Shown: positions 21,425 through 31,712 of the stretch, in pieces
How the letters are laid out: every line of letters begins with the position of its first letter
How positions within the stretch are numbered: position 1 is the stretch's first letter
Source of the DNA: Hemicordylus capensis
Lineage: Eukaryota; Chordata; Lepidosauria; Squamata; Cordylidae
DNA length: 64,000 bases
Direction of reading: 5' to 3'
Assembly: GCF_027244095.1 (NCBI RefSeq)
Contig: NC_069657.1
Location: 152,082,857-152,146,856, forward strand
Position numbers and translations under genes: made by a program
Notes under the pieces: generated by a model
The model's input: only the letters and a program-made list of their open reading frames with translations
What the model was told of the DNA's origin: nothing
Databases searched by the model: none

Positions 21425-22140
21425 GTGTGGGGGGAGGGGTGGCAAGGCCATCAACACGGGTGCACCTGCCTGCAGAAGGGATGATGGGTCATATTGTCCT
21501 TTGCCCCAGGCAGCTAAACTTCTTGTATCACCCCTGCTCTTTGCATGAGGAAGGAACTCCAGATCTACACCACGTCCACTGCTGGCCCCGGAGTGGGAAC
21601 TGCAGACTGAGATGGATACAGAGGTGCTGCTGTTGCTTTCTACTCCTCCCTTGCCAGCAATGCCTCCAACATCCAGCATGTATAATGATGAACATAGGCA
21701 AGTGCGAAATAAAACCTCATTGACTTCAGCACCCTTATGCATAAACACAAGGATGTCAGGATTACAAGTTCCAAAACACAAGATGCACAAGAAATTCAGT
21801 GACGCTGCAAAGAAACTCCATATGCACCAAGATCCAAACATGTCATTAAACTGCCAGAGAATGGGCAGAACAGAACTGATTTTATCAGGCAAAATGGGAA
21901 AAGTTATAGAATAGCACTAGTGATCTTCACCCATTCTAGTCCTTCTTAGAACTTTAATTCTAACCCTATGAGGTCACATGGATGTCTCAGCATGCAATAC
22001 TCCTTTTGCTCTCATTTAAATACTTTTGGTTACCAGAGGAAATTTGGTCCAAAACTATCTCTTGGACAAAAAGAGTCCACGGAATATGAATGGAATATAC
22101 TGAACATAACAAATTCATTAATATGTTCCTCCCCTGCAGA
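21425..22140. other. Unassigned interval downstream of the protamine-like ORF
   Basis: No recognised repeat. On the minus strand ATTAAA occurs near 21955 (GAATTAAAGTTC), a common variant poly(A) signal, about 220 bp past the stop of the ORF at 22179. Use as a real signal is inference. Confidence 0.3.
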
Positions 22141-22178
22141 AGGATATCGATACAATAGATCATCAATATAATAGACCA

Positions 22179-22349
22179 TCATAGACCATCACCTTTTTTC
22201 TTGCCACCCCGGCCTCCTCCATGGCCTCCTCCATCGCCTCCTCGTTTCTTCTTGCCACCTCGCTTGCCACACCGTACCTGCCCTCCCTGCCCTTTCTTGG
22301 TGCCACCTTTCTTGCTACGATGTCTGTGGTATCGTCGGAATCGGGCCAT
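22179..22349 (-). CDS. Protamine-like small basic protein (56 aa), candidate gene
   Basis: Minus-strand frame of 56 codons ending in TGA. It begins MARFRRYHRHRS, close to the MARYRR start typical of protamine P1 and avian protamine, the sperm nuclear proteins that replace histones on DNA. The rest is a Lys/Gly block with repeated GGKKK/GGTKK phrases and a Gly/His stretch (GGDGGGHGGGRGGKKK), then GDGL. It has about 20 Arg/Lys and about 20 Gly, one Cys, and almost no hydrophobic residues. ATG context is strong (A at -3, G at +4). Codons vary (CGA, CGT, AGA, CGG for Arg), so it is not a simple repeat artefact. Gly/Lys richness is unusual for protamines, which are mostly Arg, so it could be a divergent squamate protamine, another sperm basic protein, a retrocopy, or chance. 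No intron is needed. No known neighbour genes of the protamine locus are visible. Confidence 0.45.
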   Translation of the reverse strand: MARFRRYHRHRSKKGGTKKGQGGQVRCGKRGGKKKRGGDGGGHGGGRGGKKKGDGL

Positions 22350-22477
22350 CTTCCTTTTACTTTATCATCTGTATGGTGATTTCTGCCCCAAATGGAGCCA
22401 GAGAGTGGATGGTTGGTAGTGCTGAACTACCTCAGGTGTGCTGAAGGTAGCCCTGGCTTGATTGTCCACAAGCCAGC

Positions 22478-22489
22478 AATTATGACATC
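22478..22489 (-). promoter_or_regulatory. CRE-like motif upstream of the protamine-like ORF
   Basis: The minus strand reads GATGTCATAATT, about 130-140 bp above the ATG. Mammalian Prm1 genes carry a CRE-like TGACTTCA/ATAA element at a comparable distance. The core here is imperfect and I see no good TATA box at the expected spacing. Confidence 0.2.
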
Positions 22490-22499
22490 TTGCATGACA

Positions 22500-23466
22500 G
22501 TCCATCTGAAGCACTACATCATAATGATCATCTTATTATGCACTGCCTTGTTTTCTGCAGCCTTAAGAATATTGAAGATGACCAGAGCAACTCTTCCCCA
22601 CACTATGTACCCTGGAATCCAGGATTTTGCTATGTTTCCTTCTTCTCTATGAAAATTTGTTTTATACCTGCTTCCCTCATAAACACAAAATAATCTTATG
22701 TAGATTTAAGTAAGAGTTTATTCAGAAACAACTATTTTCTCCTTTTGCTTTCCCTCCCTTTCCCTTCTGACTCCACCCCCACATTCTCTACAGGATCCCC
22801 CGGGGACAAACTTCTCAACAACAAAACATAAAAGATTACTGGATAGAATACAACAAAGATGTGCATGGCTTTTAATCAGACATGTGTCTGCCACACCATT
22901 CTTGTTGAATATCTCACATAATCCTGAAATGTACTCCCAAAAGATGTATCAAATTGACCCAGACCCCACAAAGACATGAGACACAATAATGGAATTAAAT
23001 GGGACACAACTTTATTAATTAATTAAACAGAAGGAGGCTTGGTTCTCCACCCCACCCCCACCCCCAATAAGGGTGACCAGTCAGACCCACACTGCATCCA
23101 GGGATGGGAGGGAGGGGGCTGTTGCTCTGAAATGAACTGGAAGAGGATGCCAGCGTGCAAGCCTGTACCCAGCCTAAGTCCCGCCCCCTGCCCAATTCAG
23201 CCAATGGGCTGTGAGCAAGGCCTCGTGCTTTGTTTGCATAGGGCAAGGGCAAAGAAGCCGTGCCCCAGACAAGCTGGGAGCAAACGTCTGCATTCTGGCC
23301 CATTCTCTGTGGTCCCAGGGGACTGGTCCAAGACACAATGCATTCTGAGATGTTGTCAAGGGGTGCAGGCTTATTTTTCCAACATCAGAATATGGGCCCC
23401 TATGATGAAAAAGATTCATACCTAATGTGGCAAGTAAGATTGCCAAGAACTGGCAGTTCCCAGAGC
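22500..23466. other. Unassigned interval
   Basis: No recognised gene or repeat. A TATAAAA on the minus strand near 22660 (GGTATAAAACAA) is about 310 bp above the protamine-like ATG and could be coincidental. Confidence 0.35.
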
Positions 23467-23790
23467 TAGGGATGTGCACGGAATCGGTTTGGCACTCCTT
23501 TTCTGGTTTGAAGGTCTGGTTCAAAAGTCCAGTGTTTGAGCTGGTTCAGAGGGTGGGGGGCCACTTTAAGGGACAGGGAAAGTGCTTCCTACCTGTCCAT
23601 CCCTGCCCTGCCACTTTCCCCATGCCGGCGCTCTCCTAAACAACATGGGCACAGGGCTGCCGTGTTCCTGCTTGCAGCCCCATTCAGTATCACCATGCCC
23701 ATGGCTGACATGAATGTGTGTGCATGCCATGCGCATGCGTGTCAGCCATGCGCATGGCAGCGAGGAACAGGGTTGGAAGCAGTACCGTCA
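23467..23790 (+). mobile_element. hAT-type MITE, 5' portion
   Basis: Starts TAGGGATGTGCACGGAATCG, the terminus shared by many squamate hAT-like MITEs, and continues through a GC-rich body. The matching inverted right end was not found, so the right limit is approximate. Confidence 0.45.
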
Positions 23791-24176
23791 AAACCTGAAA
23801 TGTGTAACCTTTGTAACCACCAAACCTGACATGTGTAACCAAGATTTGAAGCTGAATGCAGATGTTGGGTTCATAACTGCAAGTAGGGCCAAATATGCTG
23901 ATGTTCAGGCTGCTGTGCTGCTAACTCTGAGAACTGGCTGTTTGCTGCAAGCTTACTTACCATGTGATGTGTGAATCTGCCCAAAGAATATCTTCCCCAC
24001 CCCACCCACCCACACACAGACACACATCTCTGAGATAAAAAACATGCTTTCTCCTCTGTCAACTATCAAATGCAGAGGAAATCGCTTAAATGGAGCCAGG
24101 CAAGAATATAGAAAACCATATACATCAATATACCTGAAACAACAGATAAAGATTGGAAAGTGTGTTGTATGAGATC

Positions 24177-24342
24177 CAGGGGTGTAGCTATAATTGTGCG
24201 GATGGGTTCAAAGAACATGGGCCCACCAACTCCTGGGGGCCCCCAGCTCTACCCCTCTGTTTCCTTCCCTTTCTCCCTCACTCCAAGGGGCCTCCAGGGA
24301 GAGGGGCGAACAGATGCCCCCTCTACCCTAGCTACGCCCCTG
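24177..24342. mobile_element. 166-bp hAT-type MITE with perfect 8-bp TSD
   Basis: The ends CAGGGGTGTAGCTA and TAGCTACGCCCCTG are inverted with one mismatch. A perfect duplication ATGAGATC lies on both sides (24169-24176 and 24343-24350). Same family as the 442-bp element at 29358. Confidence 0.85.
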
Positions 24343-24390
24343 ATGAGATCATTTGACATAATCTAAGTACATACAACCAAATTTCATACA

Positions 24391-24710
24391 GCACATTAAT
24401 CTATGGAATTCCTTGCCATGGGATGTGGTGATGGCCACCAGCTTGGATGGCTTTAAAGGGGGCTTAGACGGATTCATGGTGGACAGGTCTATCAATGGCT
24501 ACTAGTCTGGTGGCTGTGGGCCACCGCCAACCTAAGAGACATGATGCCTCTCAATATCAGTTGCAGGGGAGCAACAGCAGGAGAGAGGGCATGCACATAC
24601 ATCTTGCCTGTGTGCTCCCCAGGGGCATCTGGTGGGTCACTGTGTGAAACAGGAGGCTGGCCTAGATAGGCTTTGTGCCTGATCCAGCAGGGCTGTTCTT
24701 GTGTTCAGAT
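24391..24710 (+). mobile_element. CR1 LINE 3' fragment
   Basis: GGGATGTGGTGATGGCCACC, GGCTACTAGTCTGGTGGCTG, then the terminus GCCTGATCCAGCAGGGCTGT. Only the last 320 bp of a CR1. Confidence 0.85.
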
Positions 24711-25860
24711 TCTGGCTTGTTCATCTAGCATAAAACCTGGGGTAGAGTGGCCTGCAACTACTCAAGCTACTCTGGAATACAGGTTAGAGAATGGGTCCAC
24801 TGTGAATGCATCACAACATTACAAATATCAGAATGGCTGAAGCAGCACACCTGATCCCTTTAGTACAATCCCCAGAATCAGTACCTGCCAAACATGTCTT
24901 AAAAGCAATAAGAAATTCTGTACTGCACAAAGACTTTAAGATTCTTTCCAGGCTGATTGTTCAGCCTGGAAATGCTATCCTTCATTCACTCACTTTTTAC
25001 AGAAAACCCAAAAGACATCTTTGCCATTGCATCCCAATGTACTCTGTGTTGTTGTCTTTTGAGCCTCATTTGTGATTCACTTTCCCACTAAAATGTATTT
25101 GCAGCACCAGCCTGCCCAGTGTAGACTAACCAAGTTCTGTTGAGGTACTGCAAGACTACTGTGCCTTTAAAGAGAAGTTCCCTTCTCTGGAAAAGATAGC
25201 TTCCTCTGCTTTTAATTGCCCCAGCAAGGCTTGCATTACTGATGAATAACTGATGGCTGTGTCATGAAGCTGCTGCTGCTTGCAGGTCTGGCTGTGTTAC
25301 CTGTCTTCCAGTATGAGCCTCAGTATTGAAAGGGAGGGGGTTAAGTCACCCTATTCCTCCTCTTTGAGGCACACTGCTTCACTCCTGGGAGCCCTTGTCA
25401 CTCTCCCTCTCTGTCTTCTCGTCCCTGGCTCTCTCAGGTTTAAATAGCCCCTGGCAGGCTCTGCAACGCCACTACTGCTAATAAGGCCTCTGCCCTTCTT
25501 TATTAGTTCTCCTTCATTGTTTATTACACTCCCCTTTGTGTCTCCCAGCCCTCACCCCACCCCATGCCTCCTCCCTCTCCCTCCTTTCTCTCGTCAGCCT
25601 TCTGCCGATGTCATCAGCTGGTGCCCCACTTGGTTGGGCTGCTCATGGCTCTAGCTGGCCTCCTGGAGCTGCTGTGTCGTCGGGGCTCCATGCTGCTCCT
25701 TCCAACACCTTCCCTACTGGACTCTGGGCCTCAGGGCTCCTAGATTGGTGCAAACAGCAATGCTTGGCAAGGGCAAGGACAGTGGGCTACCCCACCGGAC
25801 AGGCTGTCCTTTAATTGCTCTGCAATTCATGTTCCCTAAGTGGAAGACTAATGGTTATCC
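24711..25860. other. Unassigned interval
   Basis: The part 25130-25850 is C/T-rich and looks repeat-derived, but I cannot place it in a family. The open frame at 25536-25814 is proline/serine/leucine-rich without a recognised domain. Confidence 0.35.
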
Positions 25861-25861
25861 C

Positions 25862-26475
25862 TCAATTTTTAGCCTCCTTTCCAGTAGGCTTATGAGATCA
25901 CACGGCATTCTGTGTGTGTGTGTGTGTCCGTCCATGTGTCCATGTGTGTCCCCCACTATCAACTTCACAACGCCTGGGCCAATATGAACCAAATTGGGTA
26001 CAGTTGTAAGGACACATAGGGACACCTCAAGGGTGTAGTTTGTGATGATGCCATCACCCTGACCCAAGATGGGGGACACATAAACTTTTGAGGTGCAAGT
26101 GCATTGACTTGTGAACCCCCTAACCAATTTGAACCAAATTTGCTACAGCTGTAAGGACACATAGGGATGTCCCAATGGTGTAGTTTGTGATGATGTCATC
26201 CACCCCAATCCAAGATGGTGGACGTGTGAACTTTTGAGGTGCAAGTGCACTAACTTGAGGACTGTCTAACCGATTTGAACCAAATTTGGTACCATTGTAG
26301 TGAGACACAGGGACACCTCAATGGTGTAGTTTGTAATGATGTCATCCACCCCAATCCAAGATAGCAGATGCATGAACATCTGAGGTGCAGATCTTGTGGA
26401 CCTCAATTTGAATCAAATTTAGTCCAGATGTAGCGATAGTGAAAGGAAAGTAGGCTGATTAGTTCTTACTAGAAC
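25862..26475 (+). repeat. Tandem-unit element, copy 2
   Basis: Left end CTTTCCAGTAGGCTTATGA, then a short (GT)n, then three units of about 144-146 bp, each with AATTTGAACCAAATTT-type, GACACATAGGGACACCTCAA and GATGATGTCATCCACCCC. The right end is TCTTACTAGAACAACTTGTT. Same family as 19.4 and 45.8 kb. Confidence 0.7.
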
Positions 26476-26990
26476 AACTTGTTAATACTTCTTTTTAAAA
26501 GTATGTTAAGAACACAAGCAGTCCTATTACTGTGATATTAAGGGCTAGATATAGGTAAGGTGGGGGGGAGATAGGACCAACTATGCCTTTAATTCGATTG
26601 TCTGTATCAGTTCTAAGCTGGAAAGGTAGAAAAAAGAACACATTCCCTGTTGAGTGTGAGTTTTCCGTGGTTCTTAGATTTGGGGCAATCTGAAGATGAG
26701 GCTGTCATGCCCTTGCTGTCTTGGTTAACAGCCCATTGATAATGATAACACCTAACCTCCATAAATTCTGACCTTGTAAAACTCAAGTGCACAGTTATCT
26801 TAGAACACCGTGTAGATGCTGTGCTCTTAAATTTTCTTCTTAGACATTTAAAAATGTGTACTGCAGTCTGTGGGAATATTAAAGAGCACATCATGATTCA
26901 TTTTAATGGAGCAAAATTCCTGGTAAGTGTTCTGGCTTCACAAAAAGGAAATATTAGTATCACTATTCATACTAATAATTGATTCTGTAC
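26476..26990. other. Unassigned interval
   Basis: No recognised gene or repeat. Confidence 0.4.
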
Positions 26991-27180
26991 CTCATTGCCT
27001 GTAGCTCATTTTCCTATTCTTTTTTCCAGCTCTTCTCCCAATCCTGCAGCTCCAAAGAGTTCTGGGAACACTCCCATGAGGATTAGAGTTCTGCTGTTGA
27101 ATGTCAGGTCAGTAAATGCAAAAACATCTCTCACCCATGATTTAATTGTGAATGAGCATGCTGACCTGGTATGTGTGACT
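26991..27180 (+). mobile_element. L2-clade LINE copy C, endonuclease start
   Basis: Reads MRIRVLLLNVRSVNAKTSLT and then DLIVNEHADLVCVT, the opening of the apurinic-type endonuclease of an L2 ORF2. It stops at 27180 where a Ty1/copia fossil begins. RT sequence of the same clade and strand resumes at about 31713, so the two parts are read as one interrupted copy. The rest of the endonuclease is missing. Confidence 0.8.
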
Positions 27181-29639
27181 TGTTGAGGTTTGTGCTTATT
27201 TAGCAAAGCACCAAGAAAGCTACCACTCAGTTACAGAGTGCAGAGTTTAGTTGTTGTGACTATTTAAGTAACACGCATGGAGATCACTGTAGAGTCTAAA
27301 CTAAATTGATTTATTGGTGAAGTACATTTGAGATAAGAAAGTCTATTCCTATCTATCAGCTGCATAATGAAAAGGTGGGGGGGGGAGAGAGATGTTTCCA
27401 TCTTCTTTCTAGGAGGAAAGGAAGAGGACAGGCTCACTACAGGAAGTACCTGAGGAGTCAAAGCAGGGGTCATAGAGCAGCAGCAAGCAGGGACAGGTAA
27501 GGAGAGCCTCACTAGCTATCTCTACTCCCAATGTCCCTAGTTGGGATAGTTGGTGCAAAAGGTCAATGCACTGGAACTCCATCTCCAACACCCCTTCTCA
27601 TCACCTATTGCACTGGCTCATGACTCCCATCTTCTCACAAGGCACCTGGAATCTGTCTCTGAGCAGTGGCATCTGCCACAATCTCTTCTGCCACAATCTC
27701 TTCTGTTAGACAGTACTCCAGCTGGACTACCCCCTTTTCTTGCATGTCTCGGACATTCCCTTTATGGGAATGTGCTTAGTTTGAGACTTCATCTTCTCCA
27801 TCTGGGAGATCTGTATACAATTTTGGTTATCCTCAAACATTACTGTGGGCTTCAGTTCCTCAATCCCAAAGTCTGATAGTAACTGGTGTATCCACACCGC
27901 TTCCTTGCATGCTTCAGCTGCAGACATATATTCTGCTTCTGTGGATGAGAGCACAACAAGTAACGCAGCTAGTCCAACTTATGGCTCCATCTCCTTACAA
28001 GAACAGGTTCCACTGGTGGACTTGTGGTCTGTTCTGTCTTCGCCCCAGGCTGAATCCCACTAGTCTGGGATTGCTGCTTGCTGGAATCTCCAATACATAG
28101 TGTGCAGTACCATTTAGGTATCTTCCCAGTCTTTTGACTGCGGTCCAATCATTATTGGTTGGTGCTCAGGATTCCCACTGCTGAAACAATATCTGGTCTT
28201 GTCACTATGGCTATATACAGAAGCTTTCCAATTGCTTTTCTGTATTGATTGTTGGCTGGTAAAGGCTCACTATCCCCATCTAGCTTCCAGAAATTAGCAT
28301 CCATTGGTTTACCAACTTCATTAGCACCTGTCATTCCCAGGCATTCTAGAAGATCCTTTATCTTCTGCTTCTGGTTGAAAATGAATGTACCATTCCCTTC
28401 TCTTTCTATTTGGATGCCAAGGTAATAGGAGATGCTTCCGAGTTCCTTCCCTACTATTTCCTGTTCAGGTGCTGCACAATCTCATTGCTGTCTTGTTTTT
28501 TCTCATGTGCAAGAATCAAGTCATCAACATAAGTCAGGACTTAGATCCTAAGGACTTACATCCTAAGTCCATCTATTGTCTCTGAATCTTGAATATAGGC
28601 ACGGGTCAGCTTTTCTTTGCACAAACCCCTCTTTAAGTAGCAGTTGATTCAGCTTCTTATTCCATGCTCTGGCTGCTTGCTTTAAGCCATAGATGATCCT
28701 TTGTAGTTTGCACACAGGCCCCTTCTTTCCAGATACCTCAAAACCTGGTGGCTGTTGCATGCAGATGTCTTCCTTGATTCCCCATGAAGGAAGGTAGTCT
28801 TTACATCCAAGTGGTCAACTTGCATCTTTCTGGCTACTGCCATGCTGAGCAGTGTCCTAATTGAAGCATGTTTCACAACTGATGCAAAGGTCTCATTGTA
28901 GTCCTCACCATTGATTTGAGAGTATCCTTTGGCTACTAGTCTGGCTTTGTAGTGCTCTACATCTCCTTCTGCGCCCTGCTTGTCTTTGAAGACCCACTTG
29001 CATCCCACAGTCTTTCTTCCAGTGGGTAGTTCCACACGTCTCCAAGTCTCATTTTTGTGCAGGGAATCAATTTCTTCTAATGCTGCTTTTCTCCATTTCT
29101 CAGCTTCATCAGCTGGCATCCTCTCTATATTTCACCATGTGGTGGATTCTTGTATCTCTCCTCCTTTGGTCGAGAGTGAGAGCCTTTTGGGTGGAACCCT
29201 TTTGTTGGGCCACTGTACCAGCTCAGGCTCTGCAGACCCTTCTGAATCTGGCATAGATTCTTTGGGTTCAAAGTCTGGCTATAGCTTCATGAGGGTCCAC
29301 TCACATGGTTCCGCTTTCAACTGGATCTCTGGCACAAGTTCTGGTACATCACCTCTCCGGGGGCGTAACTATAATAGGGCAAGGGGAGACAGTTGTCTGG
29401 GGGCCCACTGCCTTGGGGGGGCCCCCAGAGGCAAGTCACATGACTGACTCCCCCAGCCACGGACCCACCCAGGCTTCCTTTAGTTGTATTCATCCTCCGA
29501 AAATGATGTGAGTGTTAAGATCTGGAGCTACCAGACAGCATGTCTTTCTCTAGTACCATTAAATGACTTGCATCATCCACAATTTACAAAACCTTTTAAA
29601 AAATAATTTAGGATGATGTTCTATTGTGGCACATAGGAT

Positions 29640-29676
<37 letters not shown>

Positions 29677-31712
29677 CTTTTTGTTAACACTTTTCAGCCT
29701 CATTTAAGATTTCTTTACTTCATGAGCTGAGCTTCAGTGAGTGGGGGACCCATTTTAAAATCTTGTCTCTGAGCCCACTCCAACCTTGCTATGCCCCTGC
29801 ACCTCTAGTTGGCCCTTGTCGCTCATCAAAATACATCACAATGCAAATTCTGACCTCTCCACTTGCAGGATCAAGGATTCTGTGTCCCTTTTAGCCAGAC
29901 ACATATCCAACCAATACTCCCAGTTCGCATCTGCAATTGAATTTGGTCCTCTTGGCCTTTGGGACGTATGCATAAGCCTTTGATCCAAATACTCTGATAT
30001 GGCTTAGAGAAGGTTTGCATGCATGCCATAGTTCAAATGGTGTCTTGTCTATTGCTTTGGTTGGCAATCTGTTTTGCAAGTAATTTGCAGTCTCACTGCT
30101 TCTCCCCAGAATTCATTTGCCAAACCAGCTTCATGTAACATGCATCTGATCATTTATAGTAGAGAGTGTTTTTTCCTCTCCGACGCACCATTCAGTTCTG
30201 GTGTGAATGCAGGTGTAGGTTCATGAGAAATCCCATGTTCCTTTAGGAATATTGTCATGTCATTTGACATATATTTGCCTCCATTATATGACCTTAGTTT
30301 CTGAGGCTTTCTTCCAAATTTGTTATTGGCCAGTGCAACATACTCTTTAACTTTTTCAGACACTTGACTTTTCTCTCTCAGAAGATAGACATAAGTAAAT
30401 CTTGAAAAATCATCAATAAATGTTTGTAGCAATTGTCACCCCATATTGTGTTCAAATGGACGAAAGACATCATAATGTATTAGTTCCAGAGGATGTTGTG
30501 ACTCCCTCTGTGTCTGTCCAGAAAAGCTGTGTCTCACCCTTTATTAAGTAAGCAACATTGACATCTAGTGGCAGCTTCTTTACTTGATTCCACTTTAAAG
30601 TCCTTAATTAGTTCATTTTTCTCAGGCTCATTTATCACATTTATTTGCCTATGCACTAGTCTTTTATGCCATATGGTAGAAAAATTCTTGTGTTTGCATG
30701 ATGCTGTGAAGCTTGCCTTGTCTTCATGCATATAGGCTGTCATAATTAAATCATCATCTTTGGTGATGTAGCAAACTTTGTCCTCAGAAGTCGCTTTACA
30801 ATCTTTATTGATTCCATGTCGCACAGAGATCAAATTACTCTCCATATCAGGGACTAAGAGAGTATCCTGGATCAAAATCCTCTCAATCTGTCCACTAGAC
30901 TGTCTGTACAGCAGCTAAGCAGTTCCTTTCCCCGCCAAAAAAAAAGTAACAAAAAAATGTGACAAAAAAATTCCCAACAAAAACAGGAACTTTGTACTTT
31001 TTGTCAAAATCAGTAAATAGTTCAGGAGAATTCAGAATATTTTGGGTAGTGTCAGAATCAATAATAAAATCATTCCTTTCATTCCTGATTGCTACACTGT
31101 AAGTCCTGTTCTTTTGACTGTCTCTCTCTGTGTCCTGTTCTTCAAAACCAGCACCCTGTTTGCTTTTCTGTCTGTGAGAAAATCTTGCTCTCTTTCCTGT
31201 TGTATTCACAGACTGAGAGTTCTGTCTGTAGCTATGGTAACCAGGTTTTCCTCCTCTAGAATTCTTTCTGCAAATCCTGCCATTGGACTTTGGGCAATTA
31301 GAATGCAAACGCCCTGCTTTGTTACAGTTAAAGCAATGTCTTTGTTTGCCGAAAAAGGCTGCGGTACTGTCTCCATGCTTTGCAAAATCTGTTTCTCCCT
31401 GTTTAAGACTGAAATCTTGCAAGCATGCAATTACCCTTTCCAATTCAATTTTATAGTGTGAAACTTCCAGTGCCATCTTTACATGGTTATAATCCTGTGG
31501 CAAAGATCTCAGAATCAAGCCAATTAACACTTGATCATCCAAAGTAGATCCATGTTGTTAAAGTAATCTGTGAGTCTCCTGCATTCCACTTATATGGCTT
31601 GAAAGATCCCCTCCATCTTCCAGCTGTATTTTGCAAATCCTTTTAATTAAAAGGACAGTAATGTTGGGGAAGACTCTGCCATACAGCTTTTTTTTCATTC
31701 TTTTCAGTTAGT
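27181..31712 (-). mobile_element. Ty1/copia LTR retrotransposon fossil, broken
   Basis: An old copia-family element lying in the minus orientation inside an L2 LINE. Recognisable parts, in their own 5' to 3' order, are: gag with a CCHC zinc knuckle (about 30900-31700), a pre-integrase region (about 30530-30880), integrase core and its C-terminal part (about 29890-30440), reverse transcriptase (about 28400-29120) and RNase H (about 27730-28330). The low-coordinate border at 27181 begins TGTTGAG, the usual inverted end of copia LTRs. I could not find a matching LTR at the other side, so that end looks incomplete. The coding region is broken many times, roughly ten or more, and a hAT-type element is inserted at 29358-29799. 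It is a dead fossil of moderate to old age. Copia elements are uncommon in amniotes, which makes the lineage of interest. Confidence 0.9.
29358..29799. mobile_element. 442-bp hAT-type MITE inside the copia fossil
   Basis: The ends CGGGGGCGTAACTATAATAG and TTGCTATGCCCCTG are inverted. The flanking duplication is CACCTCTC/CACCTCTA (29350-29357 and 29800-29807), 7 of 8 identical. It contains a (GT)n run at 29641-29670. Same family as the element at 24177. It inserted after the copia element was in place. Confidence 0.8.

Noticed and set aside
22134-22192. Short intron splitting the protamine-like ORF
   Set aside because: Donor and acceptor look acceptable but the reading frame beyond is not protamine-like and the unspliced ORF already ends normally. 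Kept only as a remark.
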